Below are positions 46,499 to 57,439 of a DNA stretch of 64,000 nt, one piece after another (the first letter of the stretch is position 1; the number at the start of each line of letters is the position of its first letter). This DNA comes from Silurus meridionalis. Its lineage: Eukaryota; Chordata; Actinopteri; Siluriformes; Siluridae. The stretch is taken from assembly GCF_014805685.1 (NCBI RefSeq), contig NC_060906.1:5853998-5917997 (forward strand), read 5' to 3'. The notes beneath the pieces were generated by a model that was not told where the DNA came from, made no database searches, and saw nothing but the letters and a program-made list of their open reading frames with translations. The translations under genes were made by a program, and so were the position numbers.

Positions 46499-46879
46499 CT
46501 GAAGGAAATAAAAGATAATGAACAGAAATGCAGAAGATCAAACAAGTTCTCAAAGCTTCACTGCAGCGTCTCACTTTCAACATCACACACATCAGTTGAA
46601 CACAATGATTAAATGGTGGAATAATAATAAGAATTGACAGTCGGAGATGTTCAGATTTGGCTTGGCGAGAGTTTCAGCTGAGGAACATCACACACACGTT
46701 GTATAAACATGGAGGATGAGATCCGGGAATCCAAATGGGAAAGTAAGAGAGTCTGATCTAAAAGGTTTCTAAGAGAAGAAAGGAAAAAGTCTAAAGAGTC
46801 CTGCAGAGTTCGATTCATCTGAACAGCTCAGACCTGATTTGTTCTCAACACTGTTACAGTTTCATTTAGCTTCACTTAC

Positions 46880-48694
46880 ATTGCTTTTCTGGATGCTGCA
46901 ATCACAGGCATCACTCTCACAAGAATCTCATCTCTGATCTTATCTGGAGTGATGTATTTATTCAGGTCAAATTCCTCCAGATCCTGTGCTGATGTCAGTA
47001 ACACAAACACCAGAGCAGACCACTGTGAAGGAGAAAGTTCACTTTGTGCTCCAGATTTCAGATACTGCTGGATTTCCTCCACTAGAGAATCATCACCCAG
47101 TTCATTCAGACAGTGGAACAGATTGATGGATTTCTCTGCAGGAAGATCTTCACTGATCTTCTCCTGTACATACTGAACTATTTTCTCTTTGTTCTGGGAG
47201 CTACTTCCTGTCTGTGTTACTAAGAAATGTAGAAGTTTCTGATTGGACTCGAGTGAGAGACCCAGAAGAAAGCGGAGGAAAAGATCCAGATGTCCAGTCT
47301 GACTGTCTAAAGCGTGATCTACAGCACTCCTGTGAACATCTGAAAGTGTCCTACAGTCCTGATTCTGTTTAAGACTATTTCTCTGTTCCTTCATGAAGGT
47401 CAGGTGCACATACAGAGCTGCGAGATGTTCCTGAATGCTCAGATGAACAAAGCAGTACACTTTACTCTGGTGAAGCCCAAACTCCTCTCTGAAGATCTGC
47501 GTACACACACCTGAATACACTGCTGCTTCTGTCACATCAATGTCACACTCACTCAGGTCTTCCTCGTAGAAGATCAGGTTTTGTTTCTCCAGCTGCTGGA
47601 AAGCCAGTTTCCCAAGTTTGAGAAGCATTTCTTCATCTCTCTTCTGCTTCTGTAGGTACTTCTCTCTTATGATGTTGGTCTGAACGATGAGGAAGTGTAT
47701 GTACATTTGAGTCAGAGTCTTGGGGATCTCTCCACTCTCTGCTTTACCCAACATTCTCTCTAAAACAGCAGCTGAAATCCAGCAGAACACTGGGATGTGG
47801 CACATGATGTAGAGGCTTCTTAATGACTTCAGGTGTGTGATGATCTTATTGGCCAGGTTCTGATCACTGATCCTCTTCCTGAAGTACTCCTCCTTCTGAG
47901 GGTCATTGAACCCTCGTACCTCTGTGACTCGATGGACACACTCAGAGGGGATTTGATCAGCTGCTGCTGGTCTGGAGGTGATCCAGATGAGAGCAGAGGG
48001 AAGCAGGTTTCCTTTGATCAGGTTTATCAGCAGCACATGCACTGGTGCTGATTCAGTTACATCACACACTCTCACTGTCTTCTGGAAATCCAGAGAAAAA
48101 CGACACTCATCCAAACCATCAAAAATGAACAAAACCTTCTCCAACCTGGAAATGTCCATTTCTTTCATCTCCTTAAAAAACACATGTAGGAGCTCCACCA
48201 GACTCAGTTTCTGCTCCTTCATCAAATTCAGCTCTCTGAAAGGAAGTGGGAATATGAGGTGGACGTCCTGATTTGTTTTTCCTTCAGCCCAGTCCAGAAC
48301 AAACTTCTGCACAGAGACTGTTTTTCCAATTCCAGCTACTCCCTTAGTCAGAACTTTCCTGATGGGTTCTTTATCTTGTTCAGATAAGGGTTTTGTCAGA
48401 ACTCTCCTGATGGCTTTGTCTTGTTCAGGTAGGGGTTTAAAGATGTCACTGCATTTAATTGGTGTGTCCTCAGTTGGGTTCCTCCTGGATGCTGCCTCGA
48501 TCTGTTTCACCTCATGTTCTTTATTGACGTCTCCACTGTCTCCCTCTGTGATGTAGAGCTCTGTGTAGATCTCATTCAGGAGTGTTTGGTTTTCCTGATT
48601 TAGCATCAATCCATTCAAACACTGAAACTTCTTCACCAGATTAAGCTTGAACCTCTTCTGGAATTTATCTGCAGCAGTGGATTCTGGGTCGTGT
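46880..48694 (-). CDS. NLRC3-like FISNA-NACHT exon
   Basis: This 1815-bp exon (605 codons, phase 2-2) encodes the core of a fish NLR, a cytoplasmic NTP-driven immune sensor. After the acceptor (CTGTCACAG at 48695) the FISNA segment reads [17 protein letters not shown] and [22 protein letters not shown] motifs follow: Walker A GVAGIGKT (48342-48319), Walker [11 protein letters not shown] (about 48135-48106) and sensor 1 WITSRPAA (about 47985-47962). Helical winged-helix and NACHT-associated regions follow ([15 protein letters not shown] near 47460-47415). There is no ATG at the exon start; translation begins upstream. The frame is intact throughout. A segment of about 16 residues before Walker A ([15 protein letters not shown], then [16 protein letters not shown]) is duplicated. 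Confidence 0.95.
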
Positions 48695-49353
48695 CTGTGA
48701 CAGGGTGAAGAAGGAAGACATGGTGAGACATGGGCTCCAATGATTAGAGGAGAAGTTCACATTTTTCCTGCTAAATAGATCTTTATGATGTTTTCGCTGT
48801 GGATTTACTTTATTTTACTGGAGGTTTTCTATCATCTAATCACTCTGTAGTTACTAACAGCAGAGAGCTTTAGAATAGCAGTGTGTCAGTGTCACAGTCA
48901 TGGTGTTGGTTTTGATTGTACCCTGTAGCTGTGATGATCTTCTCTCTTCTGTCTCCTGCCTTCTGTAGAACACTGGGAACAAAAATAACAAGTGTTAAAG
49001 ATCTCAACGTTCCTCACTTTAATACTGGAGTCTAAACCTGAACACAAATTGTACTACAATAATTGTAGTGAGAGCAGGAACACTTGGAGAACACAGAGCT
49101 GAATACAACTCCAACATTGTGCACCTGGAGAATTAAATGTGCTCCTGTTTTCATTTCACACTTTTTCTAACTTTTCTATTCTTCCTACATAAACCTCCAA
49201 AAGTATTGGAACAGGAAGTCCAGTTATTTGGGTTTTTGCTCGACACTGAAGACATTTGGATTTGAGAGTAAAAGATGAAAATGAAACAAAAGATCAGAAT
49301 TCCAGCTTTAGTCATTAACTGTGACTGTAAATATGAGAATTATTGAAAGATAC

Positions 49354-49470
49354 CTGTGTACAGGTGAGGAGATTCCAGTTCTAAAATTGAGAGGAAGATC
49401 CATAGACCGATCACTCTTCATGGAGACACAGCTGGGTTCTGCTGAGTGTGATCTCTCTCTCTTTCCTTTA
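49354..49470 (-). CDS. NLR gene, N-terminal 117-bp repeat exon 2
   Basis: This minus-strand exon runs from an acceptor (TTTAAACAG) to a donor (GTATCT), phase 2-2. It encodes KGKRERSHSAEPSCVSMKSD followed by RSMDLPLNFRTGISSPVH. The motif EPSCVSMKSDxSM is the hallmark of the short repeated N-terminal exons of fish NLRC3-like genes; its role is not known. Its last two bases join the first base of the FISNA-NACHT exon to give Arg, continuing in frame. Confidence 0.85.
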
Positions 49471-49739
49471 CTGTTTAAAATGATAGAAATGTACATAAGA
49501 CAGAATTTCATTGTTTAAACATTTGTAGATGAATTTGTATCATAATGTATCACAATATTACTGTTAACTCCTCAAATGTATTACATTTAACTTTAAATAA
49601 TTTTGCACAATTAATTATAACACAATTGTGATGTTTGTTGGTGAGATTGTATTGTGGACACATACTTTCTGAAAACAGTTTGCAGATTTTCCGTAACAAA
49701 ACAAATAAAAACACCAGATAATCTTAGTTTAGGCAGTGC

Positions 49740-50280
49740 TCGTGCGGTGTGCGTGTGTGTGTGTGTGTGTGTGTGGTCACGTGATTTTAAGGTGTGCGTC
49801 GTGGAGACCAGGTGCAGGTGAATACCGAGCAGATCGACACTGAACTGGTGTCACACACTTGCGGTAATGAACATCTTTCTCGTATTCATGCCGAAACACA
49901 CACACACACTTGCGGTAACACACATCTTTCCTCATCCTCATGCAGGGACACACACACACACACACATAATGGAAATGGGCAGCGGCAGGACATTGGGAGT
50001 TTATTCGTGTGCTGAGTTTCCCCGCTGGTTCCTACTCCTCCTTCCTGTCCTACAGATTACCCTCACTTTCCGGATTACCCGTTTCCTTAGGGACATTACC
50101 TTTCTTACGGATAATACTTTACTAAATGGATTATACTTCCCTAAAGAATTATACCCGCATCACGGACCAAACCTGCATTACAATTCGTAACACTCCCTGT
50201 TCTCTGTTTGTGTGCTGAATGATTCCATAAACATGAAAGAGTCACGTTCGTTTCCGACTCGTGGTTGCCACCTGACAGAG
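49740..50280. other. NLR intron with GT microsatellites
   Basis: GT runs lie near 49753-49774 and CA runs near 49899-49912 and 49951-49966. A CACACTTGCGGTAA block occurs twice near 49855 and 49905. No exon is supported between the two 117-bp exons. Confidence 0.55.
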
Positions 50281-50287
50281 ATGTTAC

Positions 50288-50404
50288 CTGTGTACAGGTG
50301 AGGGGTTTTCATTACTGAAGTAGAGAGGATGCTCCATAGACCCATCACTCTTCATGGAGACACAGCTGGGTTCTGGGGAGTGTGACCTCTTTCTCTTTCC
50401 TTTA
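50288..50404 (-). CDS. NLR gene, N-terminal 117-bp repeat exon 1
   Basis: This minus-strand exon has an acceptor TTTAAACAG and a donor GTAACA, phase 2-2. It encodes KGKRKRSHSPEPSCVSMKSD and GSMEHPLYFSNENPSPVH. It is a sister of the exon at 49354-49470, clearly by duplication, since intron bases before the acceptor (AATGATAGAAATG region) are also shared. It is too short to be found as a long open frame. Confidence 0.83.
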
Positions 50405-50944
50405 CTGTTTAAAATGATAGAAATGGACATGAGACAGAATTTCAATGTTTCTAAGATTTGTAGACGAAATTGTATTATAAGTTAGAATCACAATATTTCT
50501 GTTTAAAAATTCATTATAATATTTCTCACTTCTTACACACTAGGAATAGTAGCATACAGAACACAGATTGTGAACAGGAAACAAACACCCCTGCAGTATA
50601 GTTCCTTAAAAATCCAACCCTTGTTTAATTTAACTTGAAATACAACAAAATGCTAATAGTAGCAGATCTCCATAGTGCTGCTTATATTTACTGGAATAGG
50701 CTAAGAGCAGAAACAAACAGATCTTCACAAAGAGACAATGGAAACATGGGAGTATAAATACAAAAACTAATCAAAAGGCAAAAAATAAACAGTTGTGGGA
50801 CATTATTTCATCAACCATTTTTTTTTTTTTAAGTGAGTGCTAAAGATTTATTCTTACCATAAATATTAGTTATTATTTCTATAGAAACTCCATAATGCAT
50901 ATATGAACAGTTCATTAGTAAAACACTAGAACATGGCAGGTTAC

Positions 50945-50997
50945 CAGTCTTTTGAGGGTGAGGTCACATGATCTGTCCCCTGATCAGGGATCTCCAT
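50945..50997 (-). CDS. NLR gene, proposed first coding exon
   Basis: On the minus strand an ATG at 50997-50995 in a good context (GAAAAATGGAG) opens MEIPDQGTDHVTSPSKD and reaches a donor (GTAACC) after 53 nt, in phase 2. The next exon (50404-50288) starts in phase 2, so the junction makes Cys and the frame runs on into KGKRKRSHSPEP. Short first exons like this are normal in fish NLR genes. The call rests on phase, splice signal and position only; there is no transcript evidence. Confidence 0.5.
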
Positions 50998-50999
50998 TT

Positions 51000-51370
51000 T
51001 TCAATGCTCGTGTACACGCAGAGTCCTGAAGACGCCGATCTCTTCTGCTGAAATCAATCACATTCCTAGAAAACACAAAAACAAACATGCAGTTAAAACT
51101 GGGGAAAATCTTCCTCTAAAGTCCCTTAAGAGGTGAAAGCCTTAAACATATACACAGACGCCTCATTGGCTGCTTTGGTCCATTGCTGCGATACGCCAAT
51201 GCTGATGCAGTCTTGGTCCAGGTGAGAGTTTCCTGCAAACAAATGCACCAAAACAGCATATATATAACAACATAACAATAACAGAGTCCTAATAGCAATA
51301 ACCATACAAAAAAATAGAGATTTTCTGACGATTAATAGAAATTATATAGTATTCAATGTTAACCCAGTCA
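51000..51370. other. Presumed 5' region of the NLR gene
   Basis: This holds the presumed 5' untranslated sequence just upstream of the proposed start. No TATA box or strong initiator is evident, and no other gene is seen. Confidence 0.35.
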
Positions 51371-51399
51371 TTAGGGTTGCACTCAAGCCCGGATAAATG

Positions 51400-52277
51400 A
51401 GGATCCGGTAGAAATCAGAGATTTACACCGGATCGGTCGAGGCCCAAGTTACGGGCATCTAGGTGAAGGGAACAGAGGTGATGAGGAGATGATGGGTAGG
51501 TGTGGCCTTAAGGAGAGGAATGTGGAAGGGCAGATGGTGGAAGATTTTGCTAAAAGAATGGAAATGGCAGTTATGAACTTATTTTAAGAAGAAGGAGGAT
51601 CATAGGGTGACATAAAGAAGTGGAGGGAGGGGCACACAGATGGACTATGTTCTCTGAAGGAGATTGGAGACTGTAAGGTGTTGGCAGGGGACAGTGTAGC
51701 TAGACAGCATCGGATGGTGGTCTGTAGGATGGTTTTGGAGGTGAAGAGAAAGAGGAGGAGAGTGAGGACTGAAAGAAGAAAAAGATGGAGGAAAATTAAG
51801 GAGGAAGAGTGTAGTGTGAGGTTCAGGGAAGAGGTCAGACAGGGGCTCAGTGGTGGTAAAGAGGTGCTGGATGATTGGGAAACTACTGCATAAGTGATGA
51901 GGGAGACAGCGAGAAACATACTTGGTGTGACATCTGAAAATAGAAAGGAGGACAAAGAGATGTGGTGGTGGAATAAAGAAGTGCTGGAACATATAAGGAG
52001 AAAGAGGTTGGAAAAACAGTATTGGGATTGAGAGAGATAATAAAAGTAGGCAGGAGTACAAGGAGATGCAGCAGCATAGGCATATGAGGAGATGTATGAG
52101 AGGTTGGACATTAGGAAGGAGAAAAGGATTTGTAGCGATTGGCCAGGCAGAGGAGCCGAGCTGGGAAGGATGTGCTGCAAGTTAGAGCAGTAAAGGATGG
52201 AGATGGAAATGTGTTGACTAGTGAGGAGAATGTGTTAAGAAGATGGAGGAATATTTTGAGCAGCTGATTTGAGCAGG

Positions 52278-52328
<51 letters not shown>

Positions 52329-52493
52329 TGGATGGTGTGGAGATGGTAAGGCAGAAAGTAGATAGGATTAGTAAAAGGAAGTGAGAGCAGAGATTAAGAG
52401 GATAAAGAGTGGAAAGTCGGTTGGACCAGATGACCTGAGATGTTGTATGGTTTAGAGACAGTGAAATTGAGTAAAAGACAGGAGGTAGTGCTG
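51400..52493 (+). mobile_element. RTE-like LINE, endonuclease-to-RT linker, cut by gap
   Basis: The plus strand shows RGDEEMMGRCGLKERNVEGQ, then IGDCKVLAGDSVARQHRMVV and EEVRQGLSGGKEVLDDWETT. In fish RTE/Rex-type elements these blocks lie between the endonuclease and the reverse transcriptase. A GA run at 52283-52324 is inserted within it. The end, near KSGKSVGPDDL-type text, runs into the assembly gap. There are multiple stops and frame changes. The clade assignment is from memory of the family and could be off. Confidence 0.6.
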
Positions 52494-52593
52494 NNNNNNN
52501 NNNNNNNNNNNNNNNNNNNNNNNNNNNNNNNNNNNNNNNNNNNNNNNNNNNNNNNNNNNNNNNNNNNNNNNNNNNNNNNNNNNNNNNNNNNNN
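52494..52593. other. Assembly gap of 100 N
   Basis: Exactly 100 consecutive N, the usual placeholder for a gap of unknown size. Features on the two sides may not be as close as they look. Confidence 0.99.
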
Positions 52594-53135
52594 TTTAACG
52601 TGTAAAGGCTTTGACTTTATTCCTTAGATGCTTAAAACATTAAAACACTAATAAACATGTAAAATAAAACATTAAAACATAGAAGTTCAACACTGTAACA
52701 CTGGCAACAATGTCAACATGTACCTTACAAAATACACTGCAATCAATGAAAAGTTTTAAAACAATAAAATAAATTAGTACAAATATAAATTAAATAAAAA
52801 TAAAATAAATAAAATGGCACATAAAGAATCTGAAAAGATAAAAATAAACGCACAATCAACAACAAAACACATTAAATAAAAATGACATTGTAAGACATTA
52901 TATTAACATTTCAACAACTCAGTTTAACAATTTATTTTATTAATTAACATTTTAACATTAAGATGCTAATATTTGTTGAAATCACAAGATGCTCACACCA
53001 AAATGTCAACATTCCCATTAAGAGTTTACTTTTCACAGACTGTACCTTTGCAGAGCAGTAAGCCCCATTTTATAACACCAAAAAAACATTTTTAAAACAT
53101 TTTTAAACATAGTTCAACAATTCACAGTTCAACAA
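52594..53135. other. AT-rich, no clear gene
   Basis: Runs of AAAACATTAAAACA and similar text make up most of the segment. Near 53020-53075 there is a weak second copy of the sequence at 53140-53200 (ACAGACTGTACCTTTGCAGA versus AAAGACTGTACCCTTGCAGA). Confidence 0.45.
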
Positions 53136-53139
53136 CGTT

Positions 53140-53330
53140 CACAGGAAGAGCTTAGTTTTCAAAGACTGTACCCTTGCAGAGCATCGAGTGCCCATTTCCA
53201 TGAACACCTTCTCAATTACCTCAAAAGTATATTTGAGTTCTTTTGGGTATTCTTGTAAGATGTGATTTGAGTGCACTTCGGGTTTAGGAGCTTTAAATAC
53301 AGTTGTCATAAAAACAATTCCAATTTACTC
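53140..53330 (-). pseudogene. Fragment of an unidentified fish protein
   Basis: Minus-strand translation from 53330 reads KAPKPEVHSNHILQEYPKEL and KYTFEVIEKVFMEMGTRCSA after an early stop. The charged, helical character suggests a true former coding sequence rather than chance. I think it resembles a multi-copy fish family, but I cannot name it reliably. It may belong with the gene-like start at 56278-56920 on the same strand, with the Tc1 element inserted between them. Confidence 0.3.
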
Positions 53331-53472
53331 GTCCTCCATGTTGCAGTCTTGTGTGTTTTAGAAGTTGTTCTTGAGAAGAGTGGGCAAATTTTACATTGCA
53401 TGCTGAGCTCTGAAACCAGGAACCCCAGTAAATAAGCTGTATATGTGTTTATGCCTATTGCTGACCAATGTA

Positions 53473-55091
53473 CAATGGCGATCAAAATTAGAGAACAATT
53501 TATAAACAATTGAACAATGCTGAAATAATGTCATCTTCACTGCTCAACAGTTGAAGGAGTTTTTGTCCTGTCTATACCATGCTACCAGAACACCTTTTCC
53601 ACAATATAAGGCATTTAAAAAAAACATTATTTTGCAGAAAACACACTGATCAAAATTAGAGAACACTTTCAGATACCTCCCAGTTATTGGTGTTAATCTG
53701 GCACCTGGTGCTAATTTCCTTGATTATCTGTAAACCCCTATTTAACTGGCAGCCTAACTTCCAGTTTCACTGACTCTGCAAGATGGTGGGCCGTTCTAAA
53801 GTGACTGAAAGCCTCCGGCAGCAGGTTGTCCAGATGAAGGCCAAAGGGATGACCCTATCAGCCATAGCAAGACAAGTTGGTCGTTCCAAATCTGTGATTT
53901 CAAGAATATTGAATCTTTACAACATCACAAACTCATTCAAGTCTGCCAAGAAGGCTGGTCGTCCACAGAAGACAAATACAAGAGAGGACACAATACTGCG
54001 GAGGATCTCAATGGGCAATCGTTTCCACACTGCAGCTGGAATTGCTCACCAGTTCAGCGCTGAACAGGGTAAGGATCTGTCTCGTCATACAGTGTCTCGA
54101 CATTTAAGAGCATCTGGACTGAAAGCCCAGTCTGCAGTGACCAAACCTCTCATTAGCAGAAAGAATCAAAAGGCTAGACTAAGCTTTGCTGAGGAGCATG
54201 TTGTGTGGACAGAGGAGAACTGGTCCAAAGTTCACTTCAGTGATGAAAGCAAGTTTAATTTATTTGGGTCCAATGGGAAACATTATGTTTGGAGACAAAC
54301 TGGAGAAAGACTGAACCCAAAGTGTGTAAAGAAGTCAGTGAAAAGTGGAGGAGGAAGTGTCATGGTTTGGGGCATGTTTTCTGCAGCAGGAGTTGGGCCT
54401 CTTATACAGCTGCATGGCAGAGTGAATGCAAATGTTTATCAGAACCTTCTTCAACAACATATGGTTCCTTCCCTGCGTTCATCACCCAATCGGCCCGCAG
54501 TGTTGCGCTCTATGTCACACAGGACAACGCATGCAGGACAAAGCTCCATGTCACACAGCATAACAGGTAAAGCAGTTCCTTGAAACTGAAAACATTGAAA
54601 TAATGACATGGCCTGCCCAGAGTCCTGATCTCAACCCAATAGAGAACCTCTGGAAAATCCTTGGTGACAAAGTTATGGCCAAGAAACCCACTACAGTCAC
54701 CAAACTGTGGAGGAGACTGGAAGAAGAGTGGACCATAATCACACCAGAGCAGTGTGAGAGACTAGTGCTGTCCTGTGGCTGCAGATGTGCTGAAGTCATT
54801 CAGAGCAGAGGCCTGTACACTTCCTACTAATTGCTGACTGTTGTAACCTTTGGAAAATGTTGTAATCTTTTTCCATGCTACAGTCATTGTTGTTCTCTAA
54901 TTTTGATCAGTGTGTTTTCTGCAAAATAATGTTTTTTTTTAAATGCCTTAGTTATTTTGTGGAAAAGGTGTTCTGGTAGCATGGTATAGACAGGACAAAA
55001 ACTCCTTCAACTGTTGAGCAGTGAAGATGACATTATTTCAGAATTGTTCAATTGTTTATAAATTGTTCTCTAATTTTGATTGCCAGTGTGT
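53473..55091 (+). mobile_element. Tc1-type DNA transposon, copy 2, IR/DR structure
   Basis: Long inverted repeats of about 190 bp flank a transposase. Each contains two copies of ATCAAAATTAGAGAACA (outer near 53482 and 55065, inner near 53650 and 54895 in inverse), the inverted-direct-repeat arrangement known from several Tc1 elements. TA flanks it at 53471-53472 and 55092-55093. The two outermost tips differ by a few bases. The transposase has a disrupted middle, so the copy is defective. Confidence 0.9.
53783..54830 (+). pseudogene. Tc1 transposase pseudogene, copy 2
   Basis: The ATG at 53783 starts MVGRSKVTESLRQQVVQMKA. Helix-turn-helix units follow (LSAIARQVGRSKSVISRI), with the GRPQKT hinge. 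The first catalytic Asp (VHFSDESKFNLFG) and the GGGSVMVWGMFSAAG block are intact to about 54480. Between 54500 and 54590 the sequence around the second catalytic Asp (normally DNAPCHT-like) is rearranged, with GTCACACAG present twice, and the frame is lost. The catalytic Glu (NPIENLWKILG) and the C-terminus are intact in 54603-54830. Apart from this one damaged stretch of about 90 bp the gene is open. Confidence 0.9.
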
Positions 55092-55094
55092 TAT

Positions 55095-56270
55095 GCTATG
55101 GTGTACAGGCAAATATCATGTACAACAACAAAACAAATATCTACAAAAAATATCTATAAAGAAATATCTATAGAATATTACCAGTATGAGTCAAAACACT
55201 ACACTGGTCTAGGTCTGTTGGTAACATGGAAAATTAATCAGCATCACAAACACCAGTATTTTTTTTTCCTTTTTATAATCCATCATGTAAATTCTTAAAT
55301 GATAAGTTGCATAAAAAATACTGGTGTTCTTGTGATAAAGATTTCTTGTTCATGTTACCAAAAGGCCTGTACCAGTATTGCATTTTGACCTATTGCTTAG
55401 TGCTGCTTACGACTTAAGACTTGTGTTTAATGCTGAAGTGAAATTAGTTTTCTGCGCTTCGTCACCACGATCAGGACATTCTGTGTAACAGCAGCAGCTC
55501 TTGACAGTAATCTAAAATGTTAAATATCTAACTGGACGGCCTGTTGTTGCATCATGGGTGATGGGCAAAAATTGATTGCAATTTGTATCATGCCCATTGA
55601 GTTTTAATCGCATTACACCGAGTCTTATACTAATATCTATGCCGAACACGACAGCGAATACGACAAAAGACAATAAACACATTAAATACAAGACATTTGT
55701 AGGGATCCATTGATTTAAAACACACAATTGTGTTTTATACTGGCATTAAAAGCTCTAACAAGAGTATATATTTGCAAGTCGCGATGTTTTACAAACATTT
55801 CACTTACTTTAATAAACGATGAAGTTTGGGTTGATTAGTTCGTCATGATCTCCTGCTCCCAAATTTTTCCGATAACTGTGGTAAATAAAGCCATTGCAAA
55901 CCATGAAGTTAGATTTGCAAGATATAAAACTGGGATTGCGACATATTTTCACCTTGACAAGAACGTTCATGCAGAGCCGGCGCCAGACCATAACCAACTA
56001 ATCAGCAACAATAACTTGCAAAAACGAGGCATAAAAAACCAATACAGTGAAAGGGCACACACATACAACTAGTACACACTGTCAGCTCATTTACCGTAAA
56101 GAAAATCACAAAATAATTACGGTATCCAGCGCTCACAAACGCTTCCACACAGCTCGTGCCAACATTACATTTACGACAGCAAAAACCCCTGCAGAATCTG
56201 CTTTTATGCTTACTCAAGCCTGTCTCGATTAATGTACCAACTAGACAAAAAGCACGTTTTTGCCCCGAAC
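55095..56270. other. No established gene
   Basis: This is AT-rich sequence with short minus-strand frames, such as 55809-55997, that contain spaced Cys and His residues but no recognisable domain. It may be intronic to the gene-like unit starting near 56920, or simply decayed. Confidence 0.35.
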
Positions 56271-56277
56271 ATGCGTT

Positions 56278-56493
56278 TTAATTTTCTTGATTAGGTTGAT
56301 CGAGCCCGAGATCATCCACGGCCTGTAGATTTGAAAATTCCGCCTCGGCTCCATTAGCTCCAGTTTCCGAGTTAGTGCTAACAGGTGTTTCCGTGATGTC
56401 AGATGGAATATGCGGTGCTGGCTGAGAGGCTGAGTGATAGGAGTACATTCTAAATCTGAAGAAGGTCTTGCAGAAGTAGAACCGACGAGCCAT
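56278..56493 (-). CDS. Small hypothetical protein downstream of a promoter-like region
   Basis: A minus-strand frame of 71 codons starts at the ATG at 56493, three bases after an acceptor-like ATATATTAG (exon start 56496). It reads MARRFYFCKTFFRFRMYSYH, then a Ser/Pro/Thr-rich tail (SDITETPVSTNSETGANGAE) and ends LGLDQPNQEN. The start could be a degenerate C2H2 finger (Cys and His present, second Cys replaced). I do not recognise the gene. The upstream promoter-like sequence and splice pair make it better supported than a chance frame, but it may be part of a mobile or decayed multi-copy gene. Confidence 0.35.
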   Translation of the reverse strand: MARRFYFCKTFFRFRMYSYHSASQPAPHIPSDITETPVSTNSETGANGAEAEFSNLQAVDDLGLDQPNQEN

Positions 56494-56797
56494 TTTCTAA
56501 TATATTAAATGAATTAAAAAATTTTAACGCAGAACAACAACCTCTTAACGCCGGCACTGCGTTCATGCAAACTTGCTTTAAAATAATAAGCTTGACCAGT
56601 GACACTACATTTCGTAGTTATGACTTTCAAAACCAGGTCAAAAACAACTGTACATTCTACTGTCATTAAAAACTCTAACTAACATTAGATACATTTGCAT
56701 GTTGCAAACAATGTTTAATGCTCACACTGATGTTTTACAAATATTACAAATATTTCAACATTATAAAAAATATAATAAAAGGAATAAAGATGCTTAC

Positions 56798-56920
56798 TTT
56801 AAACGCTGACGTTTGAAGAGTTGATGAAGCTGTCCTGAAGCTTGACTGATGATCAAAATGGCGCCATCATTCCATGTTCACTCCAACGTCTGCACGTTAT
56901 AGCGCGCATGCGCCAACCTC
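56798..56920 (-). promoter_or_regulatory. GC-rich promoter-like segment with NRF1- and YY1-like sites
   Basis: On the minus strand the palindrome GCGCATGCGC (56904-56913, NRF1-like) is followed about 40 bp later by AAAATGGCGCC (plus-strand coordinates 56855-56865, YY1-like). An untranslated exon could then end at a donor, TTTAAAG/TAAGCA, at 56798. These two motifs sit at many TATA-less vertebrate promoters, and the local GC content stands out in an AT-rich region. Confidence 0.35.
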
Positions 56921-56924
56921 CAAG

Positions 56925-57105
56925 CCAACTTGTGTGCTTGTAAACTTATATGTGCATATCCAGTCAACATTTCAAATTAAGTTGGTCAGACAATTTTTGA
57001 ACCAACTTATTTCCACTTAGAGTCAACTTTGAGTTGTATTGTCCAGTTAACTAATAGATATAAGTTATTTAAACTTTTCGAAAGTTGGATTTTTTACAGT
57101 GCATT
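56925..57105. repeat. MITE-like repeat ending TTTTTTACAGTGCATTG
   Basis: The sequence CCAAGCCAACTTGTGTGC through GGATTTTTTACAGTGC carries several forms of the short words AACTTA, AAGTTGG and AGTCAAC. It shares its terminal ACAGTGCA/TGCACTGT word with the repeat at 490-830. Superfamily not assigned. Confidence 0.35.
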
Positions 57106-57439
57106 GCCATTTTATGCTGATGTGATGGTTTTTTGTGCATGTATTTAAGCCTGACATTGTTTAATAAATATTTTTAAAGGTTCATTGATGAAGTTGTTTT
57201 CTGTTCTGTTCTATTCCATGTATTCAATGTTTAAAAAAAAAATAAAATAAATAAAAATAAAATCTGATATGATTTTACATTGTAGCAGAGAAAATTAGTC
57301 AAACCACAGAGTGAAATATTGACACTTACTGGAGATATTTGATCCCCAAATGGGTTTTAAATTTGTACTCACTGAGTGGGATTTTTTTACTAATAAAAAT
57401 CTAAATAAACTCTACAAAAGTAAAATATTAACAATAATT

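Noticed and set aside
48906..48975. Possible small NLR exon on the minus strand (TTCTACAG acceptor, GTACAA donor)
   Set aside because: The exon at 49354 joins the NACHT exon in frame without it, and the donor is weak.
49867..50190. Plus-strand frame of 107 codons with His/Thr runs
   Set aside because: It is largely made from CA microsatellites and AT-rich text in the intron between two NLR exons.
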